A stretch of 64,000 nucleotides of DNA from Streptomyces abyssomicinicus (GCF_008974245.1 NZ_BBZI01000008.1:611516-675515); one strand, 5' to 3'; numbered from the stretch's first letter, positions 33,960 through 44,758 are shown. Program-made: numbers and translations. The notes: generated by a model not told the origin, from the letters alone.

Positions 33960-35102
33960 TCAGCGCCCGTTGAAGGCGTCCTTCAGCCGCGAGAACAGGC
34001 CCTGCTGACCCGGCTGGAACTGCCCCGTGGGCCGCTCCTCGCCGCGCAGCTTGGCCAGCTCGCGCAGCACCCGCTCCTGCTCCGGGTCGAGCTTGGTCGG
34101 CGTCATCACCTCGACGTGGACGATGAGGTCGCCCCGCCCGCCGCCGCGCAGGTGGGTGACACCGCGGCCGTGCAGCGGGATCGACTGCCCGGACTGGGTG
34201 CCCGGCCGGATGTCGACCTCCTCGTGCCCGTCGAGCGTCTCCAGCGGCACCTTGGTGCCGAGCGCCGCCGCGGTCATCGGGATCGTCACCGTGCAGTGCA
34301 GGTCGTCCCCGCGCCGCTGGAACGTCTCGTGCGGAAGCTCGTGGATCTCGACGTAGAGGTCGCCGGCGGGTCCGCCGCCGGGGCCTACCTCGCCCTCGCC
34401 GGCCAGCTGGATGCGGGTGCCGTTGTCGACACCGGCCGGGATCTTCACGGTCAGCGTCCGGCGCGAGCGGACCCGCCCGTCGCCCGCGCACTCGGGGCAC
34501 GGGTTGGGCACGACCGTGCCGAAGCCCTGGCACTGGGGGCAGGGCCGGGAGGTCATGACCTGGCCGAGGAAGGACCGCGTCACCTGGGACACCTCGCCGC
34601 GGCCGCGGCACATGTCACAGGTCTGCGCGGAGGTTCCGGGGGCCGCGCCCTCGCCGTGACAGGTCTTGCAGACCACGGCGGTGTCGACCTGGAGTTCCTT
34701 GGTGGTCCCGAAGGCCGCCTCGTTGAGCTCGACGTCCAGCCGGATCATGGCGTCCTGGCCGCGGCGGGTCCGCGAGCGCGGTCCGCGCTGCGAGGCCGTG
34801 CCGAAGAAGGCGTCCATGATGTCGGAGAAGTTGCCGAAGCCGCCGGCCCCGAAGCCGCCCGCACCCGCGCCGGCGCCGCCGGCCTGGGAGAGCGGGTCGC
34901 CGCCGAGGTCGTAGACCTGCTTCTTCTGCGGGTCCGAGAGCACCTCGTAGGCGGCGTTGATCTCCTTGAACCGCTCCTGCGTCTTCGGATCGGGATTGAC
35001 GTCCGGGTGCAGCTCGCGCGCGAGCCTCCGGAACGCCTTCTTGATCTCGTCCTGGGACGCGTCGCGGCGCACGCCGAGTACGGCGTAGTAGTCCGTGGCC
35101 AC
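33960..35102 (-). CDS. dnaJ: molecular chaperone DnaJ
   Basis: 380 aa type I J-protein, the co-chaperone of DnaK. The J domain has HPD at 32-34, followed by a Gly/Phe-rich linker (GGAGAGAGGFGAGGFGNF). Four CxxCxGxG-type units follow (CKTCHGEG, CDMCRGRG, CPQCQGFG, CPECAGDG), and the substrate-binding C-terminal domain ends it. The GTG start follows the hrcA stop directly. This is the second dnaJ type, paired with hrcA and not with dnaK-grpE. Confidence 0.97.
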   Translation of the reverse strand: MATDYYAVLGVRRDASQDEIKKAFRRLARELHPDVNPDPKTQERFKEINAAYEVLSDPQKKQVYDLGGDPLSQAGGAGAGAGGFGAGGFGNFSDIMDAFFGTASQRGPRSRTRRGQDAMIRLDVELNEAAFGTTKELQVDTAVVCKTCHGEGAAPGTSAQTCDMCRGRGEVSQVTRSFLGQVMTSRPCPQCQGFGTVVPNPCPECAGDGRVRSRRTLTVKIPAGVDNGTRIQLAGEGEVGPGGGPAGDLYVEIHELPHETFQRRGDDLHCTVTIPMTAAALGTKVPLETLDGHEEVDIRPGTQSGQSIPLHGRGVTHLRGGGRGDLIVHVEVMTPTKLDPEQERVLRELAKLRGEERPTGQFQPGQQGLFSRLKDAFNGR

Positions 35103-36119
35103 TTACGACTCCGCCAGGATCTGTCCGACGTACCGTGCCACTGCGCGTACTGCTCCCATCGTTCCCGGGTAATCCATGCGGGTCGGTCCGACCACGCCGA
35201 GCTTGGCGACTGCCTCGCCGCCCGAACCGTAGCCCACCGACACGACGGACGTGGAGTTGAGCCCCTCGTACTCGTTCTCGTGACCGATACGTACGGTCAT
35301 GGCCGAATCCTGCGCCTCCCCGAGGAGCTTGAGGAGCACGACCTGCTCCTCGAGCGCCTCCAGGACGGGCTGGATGGTGAGGGGGAAATCATGTGTGAAG
35401 CGGGTCAGGTTGGCGGTGCCGCCGATCATCAGCCGCTCCTCGGTCCGCTCGACCAGCGTCTCCAGCAGGGTGGAGAGCACCGAGGCGACCGTGCCGCGGT
35501 CCTCCGCCTCGAAGGCCTCCGGCAGGTCCTGCACCAGCAGCGGCACGTCGGTGAACCGGCGTCCGGTGACCCGGCTGTTGAGCCGGGCCCGCAGGTCGGC
35601 GAGGGTGTTCTCGCCGATCGGGGCGGGGCAGTCGACCATGCGCTGCTCGACCCGGCCGGTGTCGGTGATCAGCACCAGCATCACCCGGGCCGGCGCCAGC
35701 GCCAGTAGCTCCACGTGCCGCACCGCCGAACGCGTGAGCGACGGATATTGGACGACGGCGACCTGCCGGGTCAGCTGCGCCAGCAGGCGCACCGTGCGGG
35801 CCACCACGTCGTCGAGGTCGACGGCGCCGTCCAGGAAGTTCTGGATGGCCCGCCGCTCGGGCTGGGTCATCGGCTTGACGTCGGCCAGCCGGTCGACGAA
35901 GAGCCGGTACCCCTTGTCGGTGGGGATCCGCCCCGCGCTGGTGTGCGGCTGGGCGATGTAGCCCTCCTCCTCCAGCGCGGACATGTCGTTGCGCACCGTC
36001 GCGGGGGACACGCCGAGGTTGTGCCGCTCGGTGAGGGCCTTGGAGCCCACCGGCTCCTCGGTCCCGACGTAGTCCTGGACGATGGCGCGCAACACCTGCA
36101 GCCTGCGTTCACTCAGCAT
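35103..36119 (-). CDS. hrcA: heat-inducible repressor HrcA
   Basis: 338 aa transcriptional repressor of class I heat-shock genes that binds the CIRCE element. The N-terminal winged helix has SPATVRNDMSALEEEGYI and AGRIPTDKGYRLFVD. The start at MLSERRLQVLRAIVQDYV is preferred, with GGAGG about 10 nt upstream; a start 11 codons earlier is unlike the family. A CIRCE site lies 53 bp upstream, so the operon is autoregulated. Confidence 0.96.
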   Translation of the reverse strand: MLSERRLQVLRAIVQDYVGTEEPVGSKALTERHNLGVSPATVRNDMSALEEEGYIAQPHTSAGRIPTDKGYRLFVDRLADVKPMTQPERRAIQNFLDGAVDLDDVVARTVRLLAQLTRQVAVVQYPSLTRSAVRHVELLALAPARVMLVLITDTGRVEQRMVDCPAPIGENTLADLRARLNSRVTGRRFTDVPLLVQDLPEAFEAEDRGTVASVLSTLLETLVERTEERLMIGGTANLTRFTHDFPLTIQPVLEALEEQVVLLKLLGEAQDSAMTVRIGHENEYEGLNSTSVVSVGYGSGGEAVAKLGVVGPTRMDYPGTMGAVRAVARYVGQILAES

Positions 36120-36171
36120 CGCGCACACCTCCGGATGTCGGCTCGGCCTCACCGCTTCTGCCCCTTGCGTC

Positions 36172-36202
36172 GACTGGCACTCGACCTGGGCGAGTGCCAG
36201 TC
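36172..36202. promoter_or_regulatory. CIRCE operator upstream of hrcA
   Basis: GACTGGCACTC and GAGTGCCAGTC are perfect 11-bp arms separated by 9 bp. This matches the CIRCE core (GCACTC-N9-GAGTGC) bound by HrcA. Confidence 0.95.
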
Positions 36203-36267
36203 ATTCGCAAGCCAGTGTACGGCCGGGGGGTACGGCGCGGGCAAGGGCGGTCGCCGCGCGGTCCCGA

Positions 36268-36273
36268 TAGCGT
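36268..36273 (+). promoter_or_regulatory. candidate -10 box, leaderless MBL gene
   Basis: TAGCGT is followed by six bases and then the ATG of the MBL gene. Together with the lack of a Shine-Dalgarno sequence this suggests a leaderless transcript. The -35 is not clear. Confidence 0.4.
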
Positions 36274-36279
36274 CGCCCC

Positions 36280-37101
36280 ATGAGCGTGACGTGGGAAGCC
36301 CCCGGCGGATGGGAAAACCTCGGCTGGGAGCCGCTGGCCCCCGGCGTGGGGCGGCTGCGGCTGCCGGTGTGGGACTGCACGGTGGGTCTGGTGGCGGGGC
36401 CCGAGGGGGCACTGCTGGTGGACGCGGGGTCGAGTGTGGCCGAAGGCACACGGATCCGCCAGGAGGCCGAGGAGCTGCTGAACGCCGGGGCGCCGTCGGC
36501 GGGAGCGGCGGGAGGGACCGGAACGGCGGGAGCGGCGGGAGGGACCGGAGCCGAGAGGCGTGTCACACATGTGGCGCTCACCCATCCCCACTTCGACCAT
36601 GTGCTGGGCGCCTGTGTGTTCGCCGGCGCGGAGACGTTCGCGGCGGTGGGCTCCGGCGCGCTGCTCACCTCCGGCGAGGGACGGGACGCGCTGCGGGCCG
36701 ACGCGGTGGCCGAGGGGCTGGCCGCGGACGTGGCGGAGAGCGCGGTGGAGCTGCTGACCGCGCCCCGGCACGAGGTGCACGACGACCACGTGGTGGACCT
36801 CGGTGGCGGCGTCCGGCCGGTGCTGGCCAACGTGGGGCCGGGCCACACCGCGCACGACCTGGCGGTGCTGGTGCCGGGGCCGCGTCCGGTGGTGTTCTGC
36901 GGCGACCTGGTGGAGGAGTCCGGCGAACCGCAGGCCGGGCCGGACGCGGTCGCCTCCCGCTGGACCGCCGCGCTCACCCGGCTGCTGGAGCTGGGCGGCG
37001 AGGACGCGCTCTACGTGCCGGGGCACGGGGCGGTGGTGGACGCCGCCTTCGTGCGGCGGCAGCGCGAGGAGCTGTCACGGAGGTTCGGCACCGCCTGGTG
37101 A
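36280..37101 (+). CDS. metallo-beta-lactamase-fold hydrolase
   Basis: 273 aa. The metal motif HPHFDH (102-107), the later GPGHTAHD, CGDLVEE and VPGHG supply the remaining ligands. It resembles glyoxalase-II or general MBL hydrolases; substrate unknown. A nine-residue direct repeat (AGAAGGTGT/AGAAGGTGA, residues 74-91) is inserted just before the metal motif, from an in-frame 27-bp duplication. No ribosome site is visible and a -10-like TAGCGT lies 6 nt before the ATG. Confidence 0.88.
   Translation: MSVTWEAPGGWENLGWEPLAPGVGRLRLPVWDCTVGLVAGPEGALLVDAGSSVAEGTRIRQEAEELLNAGAPSAGAAGGTGTAGAAGGTGAERRVTHVALTHPHFDHVLGACVFAGAETFAAVGSGALLTSGEGRDALRADAVAEGLAADVAESAVELLTAPRHEVHDDHVVDLGGGVRPVLANVGPGHTAHDLAVLVPGPRPVVFCGDLVEESGEPQAGPDAVASRWTAALTRLLELGGEDALYVPGHGAVVDAAFVRRQREELSRRFGTAW
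36498..36551. repeat. 27-bp in-frame tandem duplication in the MBL gene
   Basis: Two copies of a 27-bp GGCGGGAGCGGCGGG... unit that encode the same nine residues twice. The reading frame is kept. Confidence 0.85.
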
Positions 37102-37144
37102 GCCGGCGAAGGCGTGTCGTGTAGGCACGCCGTGCGGTTTTCCC

Positions 37145-37150
37145 TATCGT
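37145..37150 (+). promoter_or_regulatory. candidate -10 box, leaderless DUF3097 gene
   Basis: TATCGT lies seven bases before the DUF3097 ATG in an AT-rich patch (GGTTTTCCCTATCGT). It fits a leaderless start. Confidence 0.45.
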
Positions 37151-37157
37151 CGGTCGA

Positions 37158-37967
37158 ATGCGCCCGTACTCGCCCGATCTCACGCCACCGTGGAAGAAGC
37201 CGAAGCCGGTGCCCGAGGTCCCGGCGGAGCCCGGCCTGGTCGTGGAGGACCCCGCCACCGGGTTCTGCGGCGCCGTCATGGGCTGCGAGGCCGGCACGGT
37301 CACCCTGGAGGACCGGCACGGCAGGCACCGCGTCTTCCCGCTGGCGCCGGCCGCCTTCCTGCTGGAGGGCCGCCCGGTGACCCTGGTCCGCGCCGGCGCG
37401 GCCCCGAGGCGTCCCTCACGCACCGCCTCCGGCTCCGTCGCCGTCCCCGGCGCGCGGGCCCGGGTCGCCCGCGCGGGGCGGATCTACGTGGAGGGCCGGC
37501 ACGACGCCGAGCTGGTCGAGAAGGTCTGGGGCGACGACCTGCGGATCGAGGGCGTGGTCGTGGAGTACCTGGAGGGCGTGGACGACCTGCCCGGGGTGGT
37601 GGAGGAGTTCGCCCCGGGCCCCGACGCGCGCCTGGGCGTCCTGGTCGACCACCTGGTGCCCGGCTCCAAGGAGTGGCGCATCGCCGAGGCGGTCACCAGC
37701 GAGCACGCGCTGGTCGTCGGCCACCCCTACGTCGACGTCTGGCAGGCGGTGAAGCCCTCCGCCCTCGGCATCGACGCCTGGCCCGTGATCCCCCGCGGCC
37801 AGAACTGGAAGACCGGCGTCTGCCGCGCCCTCGGCTGGCCCGGCAACACCGGCGCCGCCTGGCGCCACGTCCTCTCCCGCGTCCGCGACTGGAAGGACCT
37901 GGAGCCGGAGCTCCTGCGGTGCGTGGAGGAACTCATCGATTTCGTGACGGCCACGAGTGAGGCCTGA
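37158..37967 (+). CDS. DUF3097 family protein
   Basis: 269 aa, soluble, conserved in actinobacteria, function unknown. MRPYSPDLTPPWKKPKPVPEVPAE starts the family. GRIYVEGRHDAELVEKVWGDDLRIEGVVVEYLEGVDDL resembles a TOPRIM-like acidic fold with Glu and later DxD-like residues, so a nuclease or nucleotide role is possible; this is inference. Its last 35 bp overlap the convergent Uma2 gene. Confidence 0.85.
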   Translation: MRPYSPDLTPPWKKPKPVPEVPAEPGLVVEDPATGFCGAVMGCEAGTVTLEDRHGRHRVFPLAPAAFLLEGRPVTLVRAGAAPRRPSRTASGSVAVPGARARVARAGRIYVEGRHDAELVEKVWGDDLRIEGVVVEYLEGVDDLPGVVEEFAPGPDARLGVLVDHLVPGSKEWRIAEAVTSEHALVVGHPYVDVWQAVKPSALGIDAWPVIPRGQNWKTGVCRALGWPGNTGAAWRHVLSRVRDWKDLEPELLRCVEELIDFVTATSEA

Positions 37968-38523
37968 CGCCCTGGTACGCCCCGAAGGAGCCGGTGTCGA
38001 GCTCGATCCCCAGGGGCCCCACCGGCAGCGGGTCGCCGAACTTGGTCATCCGCTGGACCTGGTAGTCGGCGTCCTCACCCCGCCCGACGGGCTCGGTGTA
38101 CAGCACGCAGTGCGCCATGACCGGGTCGATGATCAGGTACGCCGGAACGCCGCCCGCCGCGTAGATCAGGCGTTTGACGCCGTAATCGCGGTCGACACTC
38201 GTCCTGGACACCACCTCGACGACCAGGGTGATCAGCCGGGACGGCAGCAGCCGGCCTGACTCCGGTCCTCGGCCCGCCTCGAGCACCACCAGGTCGGGCA
38301 CCGGCTCACTGGCCTCACCGGTGACGGTGACGTCCTGGGTCTGCAAGCGTTCCCAGCGGGTGCGCGGGATCTGGTCCTGCACCTCCGTGACGATCCGGTT
38401 GTGCACCAGATCGGGGCCGGCCATCATCACGATGTCCCCCCGCAGAAGCTCCGCCTTGGCGCCTTCCGGCGGTTCGAAGTCCGCGAAGAAGTCGGCCATC
38501 CCTCGCTCGTCCACAGCGGTCAT
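37933..38523 (-). CDS. Uma2 family (DUF820) putative endonuclease
   Basis: 196 aa with a PD-(D/E)xK nuclease-like core: VPDLVVLEAG, ITLVVEVVSRTS and DRDYGVKRLIYAAGGVPAYLIID show the acidic pair and the Lys. Uma2 genes are multicopy in Streptomyces, and their role is unknown. The ATG is at MTAVDERGMAD. It overlaps the convergent DUF3097 gene by 35 bp. Confidence 0.88.
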   Translation of the reverse strand: MTAVDERGMADFFADFEPPEGAKAELLRGDIVMMAGPDLVHNRIVTEVQDQIPRTRWERLQTQDVTVTGEASEPVPDLVVLEAGRGPESGRLLPSRLITLVVEVVSRTSVDRDYGVKRLIYAAGGVPAYLIIDPVMAHCVLYTEPVGRGEDADYQVQRMTKFGDPLPVGPLGIELDTGSFGAYQGVRPHSWPSRNR

Positions 38524-38636
38524 CTCCGTGAGCCTCCCGATCCGCCGCGTCGTGCACTGTCGGCGGCAGCCTACGAACAGCCTAGGGACCGCGGGACGGA
38601 ACCGCACGGAGTCACTCGCACGAGTGGTGGAGCCGC

Positions 38637-39878
38637 TCAGTCCACCAGGTCCCGCACCACGGCGTCGGCCAGCAGCCGGCCGCGCAGGGTCAGCGCGGCG
38701 CGGCCCGCGGCGAAGGGGCCGGGGTCCAGCAGGCCGTCGGCGAGTGCCCGGTCCGCCGCGGCGCGGCCGGCCGGGCGCAGGAGGTCCAGGGGGACCCCGT
38801 CCACCAGCCGCAGTTCCAGCAGGATCCGCTCGACGCGCCGGTCCTCGGCGGACAGCAGCTCGCGCCCGGCGCCCGGGGAGCGCCCCTCGGCGAGGGCGGC
38901 CCCGTAGGCGCCGGGATGCTTCACGTTCCACCACCGCACGCCACCGACGTGGCTGTGCGCCCCCGGTCCGGCGCCCCACCAGTCGGCGCCCCGCCAGTAC
39001 AGCTCGTTGTGCAGGCAGCGGGCGGCCTCGGAGGTCGCCCAGTTGGAGACCTCGTACCAGTCGAACCCGGCCGCCGACAGCGTCTCCTCGGCGATCAGGT
39101 ACCGGTCGGCGTGGACGTCGTCGTCGGTCATCGGGACCTCGCCGCGGCGGATCCGCCGGGCCAGGCCGGTGCCCTCCTCGACGATCAGCGCGTACGCCGA
39201 CACGTGGTCCGGTCCGGCGCCGAGCGCGGCGTCCAGGGAGGCCCGCCAGTCGTCGTCGGACTCCCCGGGGGTGCCGTAGATCAGGTCCAGGTTGACGTGG
39301 TCGAAGCCGGCCGCGCGGGCCTCCGCGACGCACTCCTCGGGGCGGCCGGGGGTGTGGGTGCGGTCCAGGACCTGGAGCACGTGGCGCCGGGCGGACTGCA
39401 TGCCGAAGGAGATCCGGTTGTAGCCGCCCTCGCGCAGCTCGGCCAGGTAGGCGGGGTCAACGGACTCCGGGTTGGCCTCGGTGGTGACCTCCGCGTCCTC
39501 GGCCAGGCCGAACTCCTGGCGGACGGCGTCCAGCATCCGCACCAGGTCACCGGCGGCGAGCAGCGTGGGGGTGCCGCCGCCGACGAAGACGGTGCGCACG
39601 GGGCGGGGGTCGTCGCCGAGCACCTTGCGGGCCAGGCGGACCTCCTCGGTGAGGGTGTCCGCGTAGTTGTCGCGGGAGGCGAGCACGCCGCCGCTGCCGC
39701 GCAGCTCGGTGGCGGTGTAGGTGTTGAAGTCGCAGTACCCGCAGCGGGTCGCGCAGTACGGGACGTGCAGGTAGAACCCGAGGGGGCGCTCGTGGGCGCC
39801 CGCCAGGGCGGAGGCCGGCAGCGTGCCGTCGGCGGGGACGGGTTCGCCGTCGGGGAGAGCGGAAGGCATGGGGTCCAT
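38637..39878 (-). CDS. hemW: radical SAM heme chaperone HemW
   Basis: 413 aa, HemN/HemW family. The radical SAM cluster site is CATRCGYC (Cys42, Cys46, Cys49) with the aromatic DF after it. HemW lacks the extra Cys of true coproporphyrinogen III oxidase after the third ligand, and here Asp-Phe follows directly, so a heme-delivery protein is more likely than HemN. The start is MDPMPSALPD, with GGTGGGGGACA upstream. It lies between Uma2 and rpsT, in the usual rpsT-lepA-hemW neighbourhood. Confidence 0.93.
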   Translation of the reverse strand: MDPMPSALPDGEPVPADGTLPASALAGAHERPLGFYLHVPYCATRCGYCDFNTYTATELRGSGGVLASRDNYADTLTEEVRLARKVLGDDPRPVRTVFVGGGTPTLLAAGDLVRMLDAVRQEFGLAEDAEVTTEANPESVDPAYLAELREGGYNRISFGMQSARRHVLQVLDRTHTPGRPEECVAEARAAGFDHVNLDLIYGTPGESDDDWRASLDAALGAGPDHVSAYALIVEEGTGLARRIRRGEVPMTDDDVHADRYLIAEETLSAAGFDWYEVSNWATSEAARCLHNELYWRGADWWGAGPGAHSHVGGVRWWNVKHPGAYGAALAEGRSPGAGRELLSAEDRRVERILLELRLVDGVPLDLLRPAGRAAADRALADGLLDPGPFAAGRAALTLRGRLLADAVVRDLVD

Positions 39879-40209
39879 TGTCCCCCACCGCCGGCGAAGC
39901 CCGGGAGGGCCGGAGGCCGGGGCGCCCCGGGCGCCGGGACGGCCGGGCGCCGGGACGGCCGGGCGCCGGGGTGGCCGGGCAGCGGCGACCGGCGGCCGGG
40001 AAGACCGAACGCCCCGGCCTCCGGACCGCCTGGGGAAGGCGGCGCGGGGGCCGGGGCGCTGAAAAGGTGTGCTGGGTCCGTACCCGCGTGGCGAACGCAG
40101 GCCGCGTACGAACCCTTGATGCCGGTCGGGAGCGGATGAGAGAGGGCCCGCTCTGGGTCCTTCCAGCGATTGTTCAGTCGTTCAGATCAGAGAACGAACC
40201 GAGGGTGGT
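39879..40209. other. 330-bp gap between hemW and rpsT
   Basis: Contains a 16-bp tandem repeat (listed separately), a possible imperfect hairpin around 40076-40118 (GGGT-CGTAC-GCG arms) that may end the rpsT transcript, and AT-richer sequence (TCAGTCGTTCAGATCAG) next to the rpsT stop. No gene was found. Confidence 0.5.
39929..39976. repeat. 16-bp tandem repeat upstream of hemW
   Basis: GGGCGCCGGGACGGCC occurs three times in a row; the third copy differs at two positions. Confidence 0.85.
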
Positions 40210-40476
40210 TCAGCCCTGGAGGCCGACGACCTTGGAAGCAAGCGCCGACTTCTTGTTGGCGGCCTGGTTCTTGTGGATGACGCCCTTGGAGACGGCCTTG
40301 TCCAGCTGACGCGCGGCGGCGCGCTGGTACTCGGTCGCCTTCTCGAGGTCACCCGCGGCAGCGGCCTCGCGAGCCTTGCGGATCGCGGTCTTCAGAGAGG
40401 ACTTGACGGCCTTGTTGCGCAGCCGGGCCTTCTCGTTGGTCTTGTTCCGCTTGATCTGGGACTTGATGTTCGCCAC
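40210..40476 (-). CDS. rpsT: 30S ribosomal protein S20
   Basis: 88 aa, the expected length. MANIKSQIKRNKTNEKARLRNKAVKS matches the family start, and the end VIHKNQAANKKSALASKV is typical. It is divergent from lepA, a common actinobacterial order. A TAGGCT-type -10 (TAGCCT on the minus strand) lies about 105 bp upstream. Confidence 0.98.
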   Translation of the reverse strand: MANIKSQIKRNKTNEKARLRNKAVKSSLKTAIRKAREAAAAGDLEKATEYQRAAARQLDKAVSKGVIHKNQAANKKSALASKVVGLQG

Positions 40477-40700
40477 GAATGAGCCTTTTCAGGTTCTTGG
40501 CACACGAGGGCGAGGCCTCGCGGGCCGTGTGATTTTCTTGGGTGAGCCTCCGCACGCAAGGGCATGGAGACACAGCGGCCCAGGCTACCAGTCGCCCCGA
40601 CAGCGGCCCAAACCCGTCACAGGCCCCGCGCCATGGGAGCATGGAGGCTACGTACTGATCCGACCCGAGGCATAAGGCGCCTCAAGAGACAGGACCCTGC

Positions 40701-42575
40701 GTGCCCGCGACCCCTAACAATGTGCCCGAGCCGAGCCGTACCGACCCGGCTCTGATCCGCAACTTCTGCATCATCGCGCACATCGACCACGGCAAGTCCA
40801 CGCTCGCCGACCGGATGCTCCAGCTGACCGGTGTGGTCGAGCAGCGGCAGATGCGCGCCCAGTACCTCGACCGCATGGACATCGAGCGCGAGCGCGGCAT
40901 CACGATCAAGTCCCAGGCGGTGCGTCTGCCGTGGGCCCCCAGGACCGGGGGCGACCAGAGCCCGACGCACATCCTGAACATGATCGACACCCCCGGGCAC
41001 GTCGACTTCACCTACGAGGTGTCCCGGTCCCTCGCGGCCTGCGAGGGCACCGTCCTGCTCGTCGACGCCGCCCAGGGCATCGAGGCCCAGACCCTCGCCA
41101 ACCTCTACCTGGCGATGGAGAACGACCTCACGATCATCCCGGTCCTCAACAAGATCGACCTGCCGGCCGCGCAGCCCGAGAAGTTCTCCGAGGAGCTCGC
41201 CAACCTGATCGGCTGCGACCCCTCCGACGTGCTGAAGGTCTCGGCGAAGACCGGCCTGGGCGTGGAGGACCTGCTGGACCGGGTCGTGGAGCGGATCCCC
41301 GCCCCGGTCGGCGTCAAGGACGCCCCCGCCCGCGCGATGATCTTCGACTCGGTCTACGACTCCTACCGCGGCGTGGTCACCTACGTCCGTGTGATCGACG
41401 GCCAGCTCAACAAGCGCGAGCGCATCCGGATGATGTCGACCGGCGCCACCCACGAGCTGCTGGAGATCGGCACCAACTCGCCGGAGATGCTGCCGGCCGA
41501 CGGTCTGGGCGTCGGCGAGGTGGGCTACCTGATCACCGGCGTGAAGGACGTCCGCCAGTCGAAGGTCGGTGACACGGTCACCACCCTGAACAAGGGCGCG
41601 ACCGAGGCGCTGGGCGGTTACAAGGACCCCAAGCCGATGGTGTTCTCGGGCCTGTACCCGCTGGACGGCTCGGACTACCCGCTGCTGCGCGACGCGCTGG
41701 ACAAGCTCCAGCTCAACGACGCGGCGCTGGTCTACGAGCCGGAGACGTCCGCGGCCCTCGGCTTCGGCTTCCGCGTCGGCTTCCTCGGCCTGCTCCACCT
41801 GGACGTGATCCGCGAGCGCCTGGAGCGCGAGTTCGGCCTCGACCTGATCGCCACCGCCCCCAACGTGGTCTACCGCGTGGTCATGGAGGACGGCAGCGAG
41901 CACGTCGTCACCAACCCGAGCGAGTTCCCCGAGGGCAAGATCAACGACGTGTACGAGCCGGTCGTGCGGGCCACGATCCTCGCGCCGTCGGAGTTCATCG
42001 GCGCGATCATGGAGCTCTGCCAGACCCGTCGCGGCACGCTGCTCGGCATGGACTACCTCTCCGAGGACCGCGTGGAGATCCGCTACACGCTGCCGCTCGC
42101 GGAGATCGTCTTCGACTTCTTCGACCAGCTGAAGTCCAAGACCCGCGGCTACGCCTCGCTGGACTACGAGCCCACCGGCGAGCAGACGTCCAGCCTGGTC
42201 AAGGTGGACATCCTGCTGCACGGCGACAAGGTGGACGCCTTCTCGGCGATCACCCACAAGGACGCGGCGTACGCCTACGGCGTGCGGCTGGTGGCCAAGC
42301 TGCGCGAGCTCATCCCCCGGCAGGCCTTCGAGGTGCCGATCCAGGCCGCCGTCGGCTCCCGGGTGATCGCCCGCGAGACCATCCGCGCCATCCGCAAGGA
42401 CGTCCTCGCCAAGTGCTACGGCGGTGACATCTCCCGGAAGCGGAAGCTGCTGGAGAAGCAGAAGGAGGGCAAGAAGCGGATGAAGATGGTGGGTTCCGTG
42501 GAGGTTCCCCAGGAGGCCTTCATCGCGGTGCTCTCCAGCGACGACAGCGCGTCGTCCGGCAAGGGCAAGAAGTAG
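40701..42575 (+). CDS. lepA: elongation factor 4 (LepA)
   Basis: 624 aa GTPase that back-translocates or remodels stalled ribosomes. The G domain starts AHIDHGKSTLADR (26-38), with DTPGHVDF and NKIDLP following. The C-terminal domain ends KRMKMVGSVEVPQEAFIAVL. The GTG start has only a weak AGGAC box. It is followed by a strong hairpin. Confidence 0.97.
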   Translation: MPATPNNVPEPSRTDPALIRNFCIIAHIDHGKSTLADRMLQLTGVVEQRQMRAQYLDRMDIERERGITIKSQAVRLPWAPRTGGDQSPTHILNMIDTPGHVDFTYEVSRSLAACEGTVLLVDAAQGIEAQTLANLYLAMENDLTIIPVLNKIDLPAAQPEKFSEELANLIGCDPSDVLKVSAKTGLGVEDLLDRVVERIPAPVGVKDAPARAMIFDSVYDSYRGVVTYVRVIDGQLNKRERIRMMSTGATHELLEIGTNSPEMLPADGLGVGEVGYLITGVKDVRQSKVGDTVTTLNKGATEALGGYKDPKPMVFSGLYPLDGSDYPLLRDALDKLQLNDAALVYEPETSAALGFGFRVGFLGLLHLDVIRERLEREFGLDLIATAPNVVYRVVMEDGSEHVVTNPSEFPEGKINDVYEPVVRATILAPSEFIGAIMELCQTRRGTLLGMDYLSEDRVEIRYTLPLAEIVFDFFDQLKSKTRGYASLDYEPTGEQTSSLVKVDILLHGDKVDAFSAITHKDAAYAYGVRLVAKLRELIPRQAFEVPIQAAVGSRVIARETIRAIRKDVLAKCYGGDISRKRKLLEKQKEGKKRMKMVGSVEVPQEAFIAVLSSDDSASSGKGKK

Positions 42576-42614
42576 GCGCGGGTCCGGCCGGGCGGCCGGG
42601 CCGCAACCGCCACC

Positions 42615-42652
42615 GGAAGGGGCCCGTCGCGTGATCGCGGCGGGCCCCTTCC
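42615..42652 (+). terminator. lepA terminator
   Basis: A 17-bp stem (GGAAGGGGCCCGTCGCG with CGCGGCGGGCCCCTTCC, one G:U pair) with a TGAT loop, about 40 bp after the lepA stop. Confidence 0.9.
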
Positions 42653-42753
42653 GCGTCGGGTGACCGGGGGCACAGCGGGAACTGGGGAAATGCCTGCCCG
42701 TAGCCTCTTACATACCGTCGGGTCGGCCCTTACCCTGATGCCTGCTCGTTCAG

Positions 42754-42767
42754 TTACTCGCGAGTTA
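42754..42767. promoter_or_regulatory. near-palindrome upstream of the acyl-CoA ligase gene
   Basis: TTACTCGCGAGTTA contains a perfect 10-bp palindrome ACTCGCGAGT. Such sequences are typical of TetR-family operators, and fatty-acid genes in actinobacteria are often under TetR control. A TAGCCT-like -10 lies further upstream near 42703. Confidence 0.45.
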
Positions 42768-42875
42768 ACACAGGGACGCGCGAGGGAATTAAGCCGCAAA
42801 CCAGCCAGCCGCACCAGCAGCCGTCAGTAGTGGCCGAGCCGGCCGCACGCACTGCCGCGGGCCCCGGAGGATGTC

Positions 42876-44750
<1,875 letters not shown>

Positions 44751-44758
44751 GACGTCGG

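Noticed and set aside
29628..35708. 2026-codon open frame on the plus strand
   Set aside because: It is the mirror of the tricorn, rsmE, dnaJ and hrcA genes. High GC keeps antisense frames open, and its composition (Val/Gly/Arg/Gln rich) is not protein-like.
39929..39976. Tandem repeats as CRISPR arrays
   Set aside because: Units are 12-16 bp, contiguous and without spacers; no cas genes are present.
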